From Simmondsia chinensis (Eukaryota; Streptophyta; Magnoliopsida; Caryophyllales; Simmondsiaceae), in assembly GCA_018398585.1 (NCBI GenBank), contig JAGTTD010000005.1, forward strand, positions 6,131,355 through 6,195,354: a stretch of DNA of 64,000 bases. Reading direction: 5' to 3'. Below are positions 24,201 to 34,736 of this stretch, one piece after another. Positions within the stretch are counted from its first letter, which is position 1. Each line of letters opens with the position of its first letter. Made by a program: the position numbers and the translations under genes. A model generated the notes under the pieces. That model was not told the DNA's origin. It saw only the letters and a list, made by a program, of their open reading frames with translations, and did not search any database.

Positions 24201-27200
24201 AGCAGCCCGCAACCAACAACCAAGAGCGGGCCCAAGTAAGTATTTAACCGGGTCAGAGTAGCAACTACGCACCAGCCCCAGGTTTGATCTATCCTTTATT
24301 ACAGCAGGATAGTGTTTTAATTTACCATTGTTGGGTAATTTTCATTTGGTTCTTTCTCCTTTCATTATTTTGAATAGGGTGATCTTATTGACTGTGGTGG
24401 TACTTTCGTGCATATATGCTATAATAAGCTTCTTGTCTATGTTGATCACTTACCCGCGATAGTCACAGCTAGTTGATGAACGTTACCAGTCATGGAACTC
24501 AGAGATTGAGGCCATCTTCAAAGGGGTTGGGGAGGGGGAGGGCGAGACAAAAGGGGACAGGGAACTTGAGACTAGGGACACTAAATGTCGGGACACTAAC
24601 GAAGAAGAGTTTCGAGGTGGCCCAAATGATGATGAAGAGAAAGATCAACATCCTTTGTCTGCAAGAGACTAAATGGGTTGGCGCGAAAGCCAGGGATGTG
24701 CTGAGGCACAAGCTCTGGTATGCGGGCAAGGTCAGAGGCAGGAATGGAGTTGGTATCATTGTGGATAGCAGCCTCAAGGATAAAGTAGTCGAAGTATCAA
24801 GGGCTGGTGATAAGATCATAAGTATCAAGATGGTCCTAGATGGAGAAGTATTGAACGTAATCAGTGCCTATGCACCGCAAACTGGACTAACAGAGCATGA
24901 GAAAGCAACATTCTGGGAGGACTTAGACACAATGATGCAAGGTATACCCCAAACCGAACAAGTGATGATTGGCGGGGATTTTAATGGGCACGTTGGCGCA
25001 ACGGAGGATGGTTATGCTTCTTACCACGGAGGATTCAGTTTTGGAGCCAGGAATGCAGAGGCCAAAGCCCTACTAGACTTCGCGGTCACATACGACCTAA
25101 CTGTGGCCAACACCTTCTTCAGAAAGCGTGAGCAACACATCATCACGTACCAAAGCGGTGGGACAAGAACACAGATTGACTACATACTATTAAGGAAAAG
25201 GGTGCAAAGAGACTGCAGGGATTGCAAGGCTACCTCAGGAGAAGACCTATTTACACAACATAGGGTGCTGTGGGCAGATATAAAGCCCAAGAAGAGGGCC
25301 AAAAGAATCTGCAAACCCGCACAGACGCATACCTTTTGGAGGGATTTGAAGGGGGAGAAGTATAAGGAATACAAGGAAAGAGTGGAGGCCGAGCTCGGAT
25401 GGGACTTCGAGGGAGATACAAACCAGATGTGGAACCAACTGCCCCAAAAGATTAGAGGACTGGCACGGGAAGTTCTCGGCACGTCAAAGGGAAGGGTACC
25501 AAGCAACAAAGAGTCCTGGTGGTGGTGCGAGGAGGTCCAAGAAAAGATTAAGGCGAAACGAGTTTGTTTCAAAGAGTGGGATCATAGCAGAGATGAGGAT
25601 AAGCGGCATCGGTATCTGCAAGCTAGGAGAGAAGCAAAGACAGCAGTCAGAGAAGCACAATCAAGAGCTTATGAGGATTTCTACAAAAAGCTGGAGACCA
25701 AGGAGGGTGCAAGGGACTTATATAGAATGGCCAAAGCTAGAGAAAGGAAGACTAGGGACTTGGATAGAGTACAATGCATAAGAGGGAAAGATGGACAGGT
25801 ACTCGTGGACAGGCAACTAATTAAGGCTAGGTGGAAAACGTACTTCCACGAGCTGTTCAACAAACAAGGAGGGACAGAGATATCCTTAGGTGATCTTCAA
25901 ACAACTGAGGAGCATCAGAACCACTGTTACTGTAGGCAAATTCGCCCCGAGGAAGTCAAGGAAGCCCTAAAATTCATGGGAAGGGGTAAAGCAGTTGGGC
26001 CAGATGGCATACCCATAGAAGTATGGAAGTGCCTTGGACAGAAGGGCGTCAGTTGGCTGACTAAACTATTTAACCAAATCCTTCTGGGGGAGAAGATGCC
26101 TGAGGAATGAAGGAAGAGCACATTGATTCCGATATATAAGAACAAATGCGACATTCAGAGTTGCGCCAACTATCGGGGTATCAAACTAATGAGCCACACT
26201 CTGAAGTTGCGAGGAACGGGTCATAGAGAGGAGGTTAAGGCAACAGACAGAGGTGTCTGAGAACCAGTTAGGATTTATGCCCGGGAGATCAACAATAGAA
26301 GCCATCCACATCCTAAGGCGGACGATAGAGCAATACAGGGAGAGACAAAAGGACCTTCACATGGTTTTCATTGATTTAGAGAAGGCATATGATAGAGTGC
26401 CAAGGGAGGTCCTTTGGAGAGTTTTGGACAGGAAAGGCATCCCCGTGCCATACATCCGAGCCATTAGAGACATGTATGAAGAGGCACAAACAATGGTGTG
26501 TACAGTGGACGGGGAGACAGACGCTTTCCCAATAATAGTAGGGATACACCAAGGGATGTGTACCTTGGTGCATGCTCTTTGCAGATGACATAGTGTTGGT
26601 GGGGGAGTCACGGAAAGAGGTAAATGAGAAGCTGGAACTGTGGAGAGAGGTACTAAAGTCGAAGGGTTTACGACTAAGCGGAGCCAAGACCGAACACATG
26701 GAACTCAAGTTCGATCTCTCCACCACGCCTAGCCGAGAAGACATCAAGATTGGATCTAAGGCCATATCGAAGAAGGAGAGCTTCGGGTACTTGGGGTCCA
26801 TGATACAACACAACGGTGAAGTTGACGAGGATGTCAACAACCGGATTAAAGCGGGATGGCATAAGTGGAGGATAGCCTCCGCGGTACTTTGTGATAGAAA
26901 GTTCCCCATGAAACTAAAGGGAAGATACTATAAGACGGTTGTGAGGCCAGCCATGACGTATGGGGCGGCGTGCAGGGCAAGGAAACAACAGCACACACAG
27001 AAGATGAAGGTGGCGGAGATGCGAATGCTGAGGTGGATGTGCGGACACACAATGAAGGATAGGATCAGAAACGATGTCATAAGAGGCAAATTGGGCGTAA
27101 CCTCCATTAAAGATAAATTGAGGGAGCAACGTTTGAGGTGGTTCGGACATGTTAGAAGGAGACCGGACAACCCTCCAGTAAGGAGATGCGAACAGCCCCT

Positions 27201-28290
27201 TACTATATTAGACAAGAGAGGTAGAGGCAGGCCAAAGAAGAGATGGCTGGAGACGATCCGACAAGACCTCACCCACCTAAACCTTCAGGAGGAGATGGCT
27301 TTAGATAAGGCCCAATGGAGGGCTAGCATAGGGGTAATAGATGCTTCAGTTATAGTAGGGTAGTCTAGCTTACTAGTGCTAGGCCTTCACATCCTCTTGG
27401 CGCACTTAGGTTGTGTACTTGCTCTCATGAGCTGCTATTTGCCTACTTATCTTTTGATTTCTGCTTGATGTGGCTTGCTTTGAGTTTGTTGTTTTGCTCG
27501 CCGTGTGTTTTGCCCTACTTATGCTTTGATGCTCTCCTGCTGCCAGGTCACATGCTCTATGCTGCGAACCAGCTTCTCAGGTTGGGGGTCCTTGGAAACA
27601 GCCTCTCTTCAGGGTAGCCCCCTGAAGGGGGAAGGCTGCGTACATCTACCCCCCCAAACCCTGCTTATGCGGGAGCCTTTGGAGACACTGGGTTTGTTGT
27701 TGTTGTTGTTTGTTGTTGGGAAAATGTATCTCTTCCAAAGGACACTTCATTCCCTTTATAAAATCTCATCCACTTTCCGATCGAATCACTTGCTTCTAAA
27801 TCATTCTCGTCTTTAAATTTTCAGACACTCGTTCTCTCTATAATCACTTTTCTTTGTTGAAAGGTTTCATCATATTCCCAGACTATTAACAAATTATTTC
27901 TTTAAGGGCAGTGATTCGCTACCCGCCTTGAAGCCACATTATCATTATTGTACCTGGTTTAATTATAATTTCCCTAACATGAACATCAACAAACCCTAAT
28001 TTCACAAATCAAAGACAAACAAAGAATCATCCGAAGAAAATAGCACCTGGAACTCGAGAAACTGGCCCTTGACGAAGCGGAGGACTAAACTGGACTTGCC
28101 AGCTCCCATGTCACCCAATAAGACCTAATTCAGTACAATTCACAAAGTTACGCAACAATTGAAAACCATACAACATAAATTCCACAATCAGATGATCAAT
28201 TTTGTACAGTTCAGAAATAAAATCCTAAGATCCAGCGATCGGTGAACTTACGAGCTTTGCATTGAGATTGTTGTGCCCGATCGTCGCCAT
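18208..28290 (-). CDS. RABF2: Rab5-type small GTPase (RABF2, RHN1/ARA7-like)
   Basis: This GTPase controls fusion and cargo sorting at early and prevacuolar endosomes. Seven exons on the minus strand give 200 aa: 28290-28252, 28124-28047, 23199-23032, 20241-20193, 20036-19963, 19626-19533 and 18308-18208 (stop included). All junctions are GT-AG and the phases agree. The product starts [18 protein letters not shown]. Visible motifs: P-loop GDMGAGKS (17-24), switch I Thr42 in ESTIG, WDTAGQE (64-70), NKAD (123-126), ETSAK (151-155), and C-terminal CCS, whose two cysteines fit geranylgeranylation. [14 protein letters not shown] is typical of the Rab5 subfamily. Length equals the usual 200 aa. Intron 2 (23200-28046) is swollen by an antisense RTE LINE. 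The paralogue name within RABF2 is not certain. Confidence 0.97.
20242..23031 (-). other. Rab gene intron 3
   Basis: This 2.8-kb intron has no recognisable coding insert. It contains short repeats of ATCATGAACTAGCA (about 20977-21095) and a roughly 125-bp imperfect tandem duplication (22449-22690). Confidence 0.6.
22449..22690. repeat. Imperfect tandem duplication, about 125 bp
   Basis: The first unit contains CACGAACATTTTGATCTATGG, and the second CACGAACATTATGACCTACGG. Both continue through AGTGACAAAT-like, TTTTATTT and GCTAAAAATGAT phrases. It lies in Rab intron 3. Confidence 0.8.
23430..23640. repeat. Direct repeat of about 65 bp in Rab intron 2
   Basis: CAATCCATGATTTTAAGTTG and the following TGTGGTGTATCGAC, GACTCGACACACAGG occur twice, at about 23439 and 23577, with few differences. 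They lie just before the LINE 5' region. They may be the LINE's 5' flank or the start of its 5' UTR. Confidence 0.75.
23690..24235. repeat. CCA/CAC-rich low-complexity 5' region of the LINE
   Basis: About 540 bp of strongly C-rich sequence (CCACCACC, CCCACACC, CACCGCC motifs), with almost no G on the plus strand. Long open frames on both strands here are compositional artefacts (His/Pro/Thr-rich on plus, Gly/Val-rich on minus). It probably belongs to the LINE 5' UTR. Confidence 0.7.
24473..27363 (+). pseudogene. RTE LINE endonuclease/reverse transcriptase ORF, three lesions
   Basis: The open N-terminal part (24473-26110, 545 codons) is an APE-type endonuclease: N38 in TLNVG, E65 in LQETKW, Y133 in SAYAPQ, D169/N171 in GGDFNGH, D236 in QIDYILL and H263 in TQHRVLW. 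The RT starts at [16 protein letters not shown]. Three lesions follow. A TGA replaces the Trp codon after PEE (26108-26110). A one-base shift lies near 26205. An internal deletion of roughly 75-80 bp near 26562 joins IHQG to the sequence before [17 protein letters not shown] (26253 frame) and [11 protein letters not shown] (26572 frame) are therefore in different frames. The C-terminus keeps [18 protein letters not shown]. The copy cannot make active RT; overall length (about 963 codons) fits the family. Confidence 0.93.
27574..27716 (+). repeat. LINE 3' tail shared with the SINEs, with hairpin
   Basis: From CAGGTTGGGGGTCCTTGG to the GTT repeat tail, this 3' UTR matches the 3' part of the 5S-headed SINEs. 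A hairpin CTTCAGGG / CCCTGAAG with a 5-nt loop lies at 27607-27627, and GGCTGCGTACATC and GGGAGCC...ACTGGG follow. By analogy with stringent LINEs, the reverse transcriptase probably recognises this tail. Confidence 0.88.
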
Positions 28291-28449
28291 GATAACCGAT
28301 CACCTACCTAGATCAAGCAAGCGTATCACTAACAATTCCACAGAGACAGAGAGAGAGAGGGAGAAAGAGAGGACTCGGAATGAAAGATGACTTTTTTCCT
28401 CCTTGGGAGTTGGAATTGTGCGCTTTGTTAATTTCGTGTTTTGTCCGTC

Positions 28450-28480
<31 letters not shown>

Positions 28481-29508
28481 CTGAGAGCATGAAGAGTATA
28501 AATCCTAACCCTCCATTATTATAAATGGTCAAAATTTATTAAATATTAAAAAATAATAATTTACAGTTCACACCCTTTTATGGGGGAGAAAAAATAAAGG
28601 TTAGGGGAAGGAAATTGTTTTTTTGTTTCAATGCTCAACAAATCGTGGCCGTAAATTGATATTTTTTTAATGTCCAACAAATCTTGGCTGTCCATTACAA
28701 TAGAGAACCGGGATTCGACTCTCTCATGCTCTCGCGCTTTCATAAGAACAACACCCTCCTGATCAGACCGGAATAGGGTTATATGACGCAATTCTTATGA
28801 GAGAGTGGGAGGGTAAGAGAAATCAATCTTAACAGTCCATCATAATAGACGATCAAGATTAAAAGATTTAAAAAAGAGTCCCTTAAAAAAAATCGAAGCC
28901 CCCCAAGCCCCCAAATAACCCCCCGACAGCCCCTTTCCCTCTCTCCCCTCCTTCCCTCTCCAGACCCTTCCCTCGCCCCCTCCTCTCTCTCCCCTCCCCC
29001 TGCCGCTGCCACTCGCCGCAAACCACGTGACACCAAAAAAAAAAATTTCAAGTATTCCCCTTCCTCTCTCCCTCCCTCCCCCCTCCCCAAAAAAGCACTT
29101 CCTCCCTCTCTCTCTCTCCTCCTTCCTGCTGCCGCTGTCACCACCATTTGCCAGTTCGCCACTGCTGTTGCCGTCGGCGACTGCCTGGCACCAGAAAAAA
29201 GAGAATTTTCAACTACCTCTTCCCCCACCAAGTCATTGACAACACAAAGTGATTAGAATCGGGATTGTACTTAAGATATTTAAAGATTTATAGAATGGGA
29301 ATCATAGTTTTGTTTCAAAGATCTTAAGATTCTACTACATGTATACTGTAATAATTTTTAGTATTAAAATTAATTGCTATTTAGTTTTGAAAGTTTTGTA
29401 TAAGACCTTAACCTTCAAGGATATGTATACGAAATATAATTAAATATGATAATAATTTGTTATATAACATAAATGTATTATTATATGCTTAAATAATCGT
29501 GATAGTTT

Positions 29509-29590
29509 TTAAAATATATATTGCTTATTAAACTTTATATTAAGGTTATAGTTATATATTGCTTATTAAACTTTATATTAAGGTTACAAC
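29509..29590. repeat. Tandem duplication, about 38 bp
   Basis: ATATATTGCTTATTAAACTT and the following TATATTAAGGTTA occur twice in a row, nearly identical. Confidence 0.85.
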
Positions 29591-30011
29591 TTAAATTAAT
29601 CCTAACTTAAGTTTCATGAAAGTTTGTAAAAACTTAGTTTAAGTTTCTTATAATTCAGGGTAAGAAAGTAAGTTTTTTATAAAAATCCATCAATTTATTA
29701 ATTTTTAACATTTAATCTATGGTTTGGAAAGATTAAAGTAGAATCAATAGAATCATAAAATCATATTATGATCATATATGTTAGTTTCATATAATATGAA
29801 TAGATCTTAATATTATGCAAAATTAAGATTTTGTTTAGGATTCAAATTGATTAAAGACTGTAGAATAGTAGAATCGTAAAATTATAAGATCCAGATCAGG
29901 AGTTTAGTGACCATGCGGTAACTCCCATCACCTAAACATGAATAGAAGTTACTGAAACATTAATACAAAATAACTTTTGGGCTAATAATTATAAAATCCT
30001 ATTTTATGTAT

Positions 30012-30083
30012 AGTCCATTAGCTCAATTTGTTAGAGCATTATGCAAATTCATAAAGGATGTAGGTTCAAATCCTACACGGTCG
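30012..30083 (+). pseudogene. tRNA-like remnant
   Basis: It contains an A-box-like TAGCTCAATTTGTTAGAGC and a good T arm GTAGGTTCAAATCCTAC with B box GGTTCAAATCC. The acceptor stem pairs poorly and the anticodon loop is 6 nt instead of 7. I therefore call it a tRNA-derived relic (pseudogene or SINE head), not a working tRNA. It sits inside the inverted-repeat element. Confidence 0.5.
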
Positions 30084-30362
30084 GCGGCGGGGTGCGGTGG
30101 ACTTCGGCAGTGGGGGCAATCGACGGTCGGCGGCCAGTGGTAGGTGGCCGGCTGGGGAGGAGGAGAGACGAGGGAGGTGGGAAGGGTTTAAAAGGGGAAG
30201 GAGGAGAGAGAGAGAAAGAGAGGGAAAGGGGGTGTTTTTGGCGGGGGTGGCTTCGAATTTTTTATACCTTTTATTCTTGGTCGTCCATTATGATAGGAGA
30301 TCAAGATTAGTTCTTCTCACTCCCTCATAAGTGTGTATATATATATATATATATATATAACC

Positions 30363-31445
30363 TTTTTTTTTTTGAACACCATAAAGACCGCAAGCGCAAA
30401 GATAGATTAAGAACAAAAAACCGAAGCCAACAAGGCTATAAGAGAGTGCGTGGGATCGACCCACCACAGATGATTACATCTACTATTTACATGATTTTTA
30501 GCAATGAAATGGGTTGCTCTATTACGGGTTCTAGGAACCCAAAAACAAGGGGAAAAAAGTCAAATTAAGAAGCTAGCAACCAAATATCAGCTATAATAGC
30601 CTCGAACTCCCACTGGATAGCACCTGGTCTCTGAATTGCTTTAACAACTGAGTAGCAATCAGATTTAATAACAAGTTCCCTCCATTTCTAGCTAATAGCA
30701 TAAGACAAGGCTACTCTCACTGCAGAGGCCTCAGCAACAGAGGCTGGGGATGGTAATGGGGCATGTAAAATCTGTTACCTGTTGGTATTTGTTCCGTTTG
30801 GGGCGAGTACGGGTATAGATGAGGCGGGTAACGAGTACAGGTAGGGTACACATGTCAATACCCGTCATGGGTATGGGGCGGGTACGGGTATAGGCTTGTA
30901 CCAGCCCCGCCCCCGCCCCCGCCCCCGCCCCAGCCCCATACCTGCATGTACCCGCCCCGCCAGGCCCCGCCCCGTACCCGCCTAGTAATCACATATTGGA
31001 GTTACCCATTGTGTTAGTTTATATAAAATATTTCTCATATAATTTATAAGTATAAATTCATGGTTATTATTGAAGGGAAAAATAAAAGAATTTATAAGTT
31101 GGAAATTGACAGGTAACAAGGCAAGTATGAAGCGGGTAAGGACGGGTACGGGTGAGCAGGGGCGGGTACGGGTATGGGTTTGTACTAGCCAGGGCGGGTA
31201 CGGATACCTACTTTATACAAGTGGCGAGTAATGTGGCGGGTACAGGAATAGGATTTGGGTGGCGAGTACGGGCATGAAGAAAGCGCCCCCACCCCCCTCC
31301 CCCCCCTCAATACCCGGCCCGCCCGGCCCCATTGCCATCCCTAAGAGGCACGTGAAACCATGGAGCCTCCACATCAACCCCTGAATGCAAGGCCTTCGTG
31401 TATGTACATATGAAGGTGCTCCATTATTGCAAAGGCATCTTACTT
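30363..31445 (-). mobile_element. L1-type LINE 3' end (RNase H and poly-A), antisense, split by a hAT-like element
   Basis: On the minus strand the sequence reads AEASAVRVALSYA, ELVIKSDCYSVVKAI and FEAIIADIWLLAS. These are the RNase H domain pattern at the C-terminus of plant L1-type ORF2. Stops and a 3' UTR follow, ending in poly-A (T tract 30363-30372 on plus). The coding part is interrupted at 30745-31343 by a separate inverted-repeat element with a 6-bp duplication. Confidence 0.75.
30745..31343. mobile_element. hAT-like element with CGGGTACGGGTA-rich arms
   Basis: The left end TGGGGATGGTAATGGGGC is an inverted repeat of the right end (TAGGGATGGCAATGGGGC on the other strand). Both arms are low-complexity GGGTACGGGTA / CCCGCCCCCGCCCC in opposite orientation around an AT-rich core. 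A direct repeat AGAGGC flanks it (30739-30744 and 31344-31349). This terminus type is common in plant non-autonomous hAT elements. It is nested in the antisense L1 fragment. Confidence 0.7.
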
Positions 31446-31620
31446 TATATATGAGGGTTTTTCTACATAAAACCATTTTCAAAAGTAGAAAATTTTCACT
31501 TAACCATTACAAATTTTTATTATATGACAATAATTCAAGAATCACTTTCAATCGCCGAGCAACAATGGGATTTTCATATTGTTTAATCCATCAAGTCCGA
31601 GTCTCGAATTATGACAATTG

Positions 31621-33990
31621 CCTGGAGATATCTCAAATGAGGAAATTTGGAGAGCAGTATTTGACATGAATCCCCTTAATGACCTAGGACATGATGAGTT
31701 TTCTGCCTTTTTTTCATAAACATTGGGTCCTAATTGGCAATGATTTAAGAGAGATTGTCAATTTTTTTTTTGAAGGGGGGCAAGTTTCTCAGGTAAATCA
31801 ATCACATTCATTATATTTATTTTGAGAACGGTTTCCCCCCAAAGTGTCAGCCAATTCAAATTGATTAGTCTTTGTAATGTTCTATATATATAAGTATGGC
31901 TAAAATTCTTATTAACCACCTAAGCCGTCATAACCAAGATTGTTGACTCGTGGTAGGGATTTTGTCCCATGTCAGTTTATTCGCGATAATATTCTTATAA
32001 TCATGAAATAATGATCGCCTTTTGGATGTGAAACTTGACGTGGAAAAGACCTACAATAAAGTTGAATGGAAGTTCTCAGGCAAGTTATAGTCACACCAAG
32101 CTTCATCCACGAATAGATGGAGTGGATAATGAAGTGTGTAACCGCACCATCCTACTCTGTTCTCGTTGATAGTTATCCAATGGGGTGGTCTGTTCTGCTT
32201 GGAAGTCTTAGCGAACCTTCAAGTGCTGAGTGATATCGAGAAATCAGGAATTGGAATTGAAATATCTATGGAGCTCTATTAATCTTGTGTCTTCTTTTTG
32301 CCAATAGTTGCCTCCTTTTTTGTGAGGTGCAAATGTAGGAAATTGCCAAGTTTCGTGATGCCATTCAAGTTTATTATAGGGACTCGGGTCAGTTGGCGAA
32401 CTTTGAAAAGTCCGTAGCTGTTTTGTCAACCAACATTCAAAAAACCTTGAGATAGAGGATCTATGACTAGTTGGATGTGACGATTGCTTCAGCATTAGGC
32501 AAGTACTTGGGTTGTTCCTTAGTTCAAGGAAGGTTTGTCTCTTGCGATGTCATTAATGTGTCCAATAAACTTCAATTCAAGAGAGCTAGCTGGAAAGCTA
32601 ACTTCGTTTCTAAAACAGATCAGGCCACTTTTGTCTGGTTGATTGTAGAGTCAACACCGATTCAGGTTATGTGGTGTTTTCATATGCTAAAAAGGGTCCA
32701 CAGCCAATGGAACAACATGAGTGGGAACTTCTTTTAGAGCACAAGCATGGGAAAAGTAGTTAATACGGCTGCATGGAGTAAGATTTGTAAGCTTAAGGGC
32801 GTTGAGGGCTTGGCCTTCATAAAATGGAGGCCACTAATTTGTCTTTCCTTTATAAGCTGGCTTGAAGGTGACGAATGACCCATATAACCTTTAGGTTGTG
32901 TTGTGAGAGGGTAACGTCTAAAAAATGTGGACTTCTCGACTATCTAGGAAAAAGGTCATGTTCTCCGGCTTAAAAGAGAGTCCTTATGGCCAAATACCAG
33001 ATTGAAAAGGGCCTTAGATAGAAGATTGGTAATCGAGCCCAAATCTCTTTCTAGTTTGATAGCTAAGTGTTTGATAAACCTTTGGCGGAGCTCTCCGGCG
33101 AGAATAACGGTGGTTGCAATCCTAACCTCAAGTTTGCTCATCTCATTAAAGGAGGGGAATGGGATGTCGAACGTATCAATTGTATTCTCCCCACTGCCCT
33201 CTTTAGCTTGGTGCTCGGTATCCTTATTCAAAAGAATTTAGTGGCAAATAGGAGATGTTGGGGTTGCACAGGCTCGGGATAACTTCGAGTAAAGTTTGCT
33301 AACTGTCTTGCACATGATCTGGATTAGGATAACAAAAAATCTTAGGAGTTTCATTGGATTTGAAACCTAGAGTGTCCCCCAAAGATTAAAATACTTGTTT
33401 GATAAGTTCCTCAACATGGTTTAGCTACAAGGGTCTCCTTATGCAAAAAGGGTATTGGCAAATTGAGTCCTAGATTTATGGGTGGTCTGGAAGATGTGGA
33501 TCACCTCTACGTTCAACATTCTTGATCCACGGCAATTTAAGGAACAACTTGGGAATTTCACTGGCTAAAAGTGGTGTCTAGTCTTACCGAGTTTACAAAT
33601 GAGCTTCAAAGATGTAATAAGGCGAGAGGAAATCGGGATTGCAAAGAGAAACTTTATTCTTATGTATTGGCATATTTGGAAAGACATAAATAATCTTGCT
33701 CTCTACGAAAAAGTGGTAAATCCGTGATAACATGTGATTCTTGCTAAGCATATACAGATGGAATGAACTTTATTAGCAAATGGATGAGGAGGCCAGAAGC
33801 ATGAAGGGCCATATGAGTAAAAGTGAGCTAGGTAAGAGTAATTCGTGAAAGCCTCATTTTGCTAGATCAAGCCTGACTTTGAATGGGTCGAAGAGGGACA
33901 CATATGCAACGACTGACTTTGTTATTCGTGACCATTGGGGTGAAATGATCCCTGTTTGGGACTAGAGACATAGGGGATACCTAAATAATT
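31621..33990 (+). pseudogene. L1-type LINE ORF2 remnant (RT and zinc-binding region)
   Basis: Conceptual translation in changing frames follows the plant L1 RT in order: EEIWRAVFDMNPLNDLGHDE (about 31635), FVPCQFIRDNIL (31964), KLDVEKTYNKVEWKF (32030), SGQLANFEKS (32385), LGKYLGCSLVQGR (32492), and GGEWDVERI (33150). A zf-RVT-like part with PKIKIL, LATRVSLCKKGIG and EDVDHLY follows (33370-33525). The segment after that reads FILMYWHIWK. The catalytic DD motif is not found. Many stops and indels make it old and inactive. The open frames at 32471-32737 and 33002-33282 are pieces of it or shadows. Confidence 0.72.
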
Positions 33991-34319
33991 ATTGTTGAGA
34001 CAATTGTGGCTAGAGATGCTTTATTTTATTCCAGTTTTTGAAGTTATAGTAAGGTAATTCCCAACAAGTGACAAAGAGATTGTGATTAAAGCAATTTTTA
34101 GCAATAATTTTTGGATTTTAATTGAAAATCACCTAAATTTTAGGTACAGTTTTAAAAAATCACATAAATTTTTTAATGTCACACTTTCATATGAAGACGT
34201 TAATATCTGTTAGTTTTTTTTGACATTGACATTAAAAACAAAGAAAAAAAGAACTTTTTTAAAAACAAAATTTACATTTAAAGCAATTTTAAAAAAATTT
34301 AACATATTTTGGGCATTTA

Positions 34320-34575
34320 AAAAATATTTTAAATATCTAAAAAATTTATAAATACTTAGAAAAATAATTTATATATTTTAAAATATATATATATTTTTAA
34401 AATGCCATGTCATAAAAAGTATGTTAACGACGTCATATTAAGGTGTAAAATTAAAAATTTTTAAATATCCAAAAAATTTATAAATACTTAGAAAAATAAT
34501 TTATATATTTTCAAAATGCCATGTCATAAAAGCTAATGGATATTAACGATATTATATTAAAGTGTAATATTAAAA
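34320..34575. repeat. Imperfect tandem duplication, about 125 bp
   Basis: Two units contain AAAAAATTTATAAATACTTA, GAAAAATAATTTATATATTTT and AAAATGCCATGTCATAAAA. They end about 160 bp before the CTNNBL1 start codon, so they may touch its promoter. Confidence 0.85.
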
Positions 34576-34736
34576 AATCTAGGTGACTTTTAAAAATTTT
34601 AAAATATAAATAATTTTATAAATTGTACTGCATCTAAAATTAATATAATTTTTAGTAAAAAATAGCTAATTTTCCCAGTGCTCTTCAAACCACGGCCAGT
34701 ATTACTCGAGCAACCACTCCACAAAGCGACCCAACA

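Larger units (their letters stand above)
23634..27716 (+). mobile_element. RTE-clade LINE, near full length, antisense in Rab intron 2
   Basis: The element has a CT- then CCA/CAC-rich 5' region (about 23634-24240), one long endonuclease-RT frame (24473-27363) and a short 3' UTR. It ends in GTT repeats (about 27689-27716). A single long ORF, APE-type endonuclease, short 3' UTR and microsatellite tail are RTE features. The 5' boundary is approximate and no clear target duplication was found. It lies opposite in strand to the host gene. Its 3' UTR shares about 120 bp with the 5S-headed SINEs. Confidence 0.88.
28793..30333. mobile_element. Inverted-repeat (foldback-like) element
   Basis: The left end TTCTTATGAGAGAGTGGGAG and the right end (reads ACTTATGAGGGAGTGAGAAG on the other strand) are inverted repeats. 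Pairing runs on through ATCATAATAGACGATCAAG / CATAATGGACGACC for about 65 bp. Inside, the left arm is C/CT-rich (CCCCTTTCCCTCTCTCCCC) and the right arm G/GA-rich, so pairing continues imperfectly. The middle is AT-rich with a 38-bp tandem duplication and a tRNA-like fragment. There is no transposase, and the superfamily is not known. Confidence 0.55.

Noticed and set aside
23350..24239. Proline/threonine/histidine-rich proteins (plus strand) and glycine-rich proteins (minus strand)
   Set aside because: Open frames exist in several frames at once because the DNA is CCA/CAC low-complexity; no domain, no splice context, and the region belongs to the LINE leader.
24499..27272. Minus-strand ORFs opposite the LINE
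   Set aside because: Shadows of the endonuclease/RT frame; the same shadow at 60157-60435 (plus strand) helped reveal the second RTE fragment.
23303..27740. A clear target-site duplication around the main LINE
   Set aside because: TGATGTATTTTCAAAA before and AAATGTATCTCTTCC after are only loosely similar; too weak to define the 5' end.
30012..30083. Functional tRNA gene
   Set aside because: Good A/B boxes and T arm, but the acceptor stem mismatches and the anticodon loop has the wrong size.
32956..33241. Minus-strand 91-aa ORF at 33.0-33.2 kb
   Set aside because: Shadow of the decayed L1 RT; the plus strand carries the GGEWDVERI-type RT pattern.
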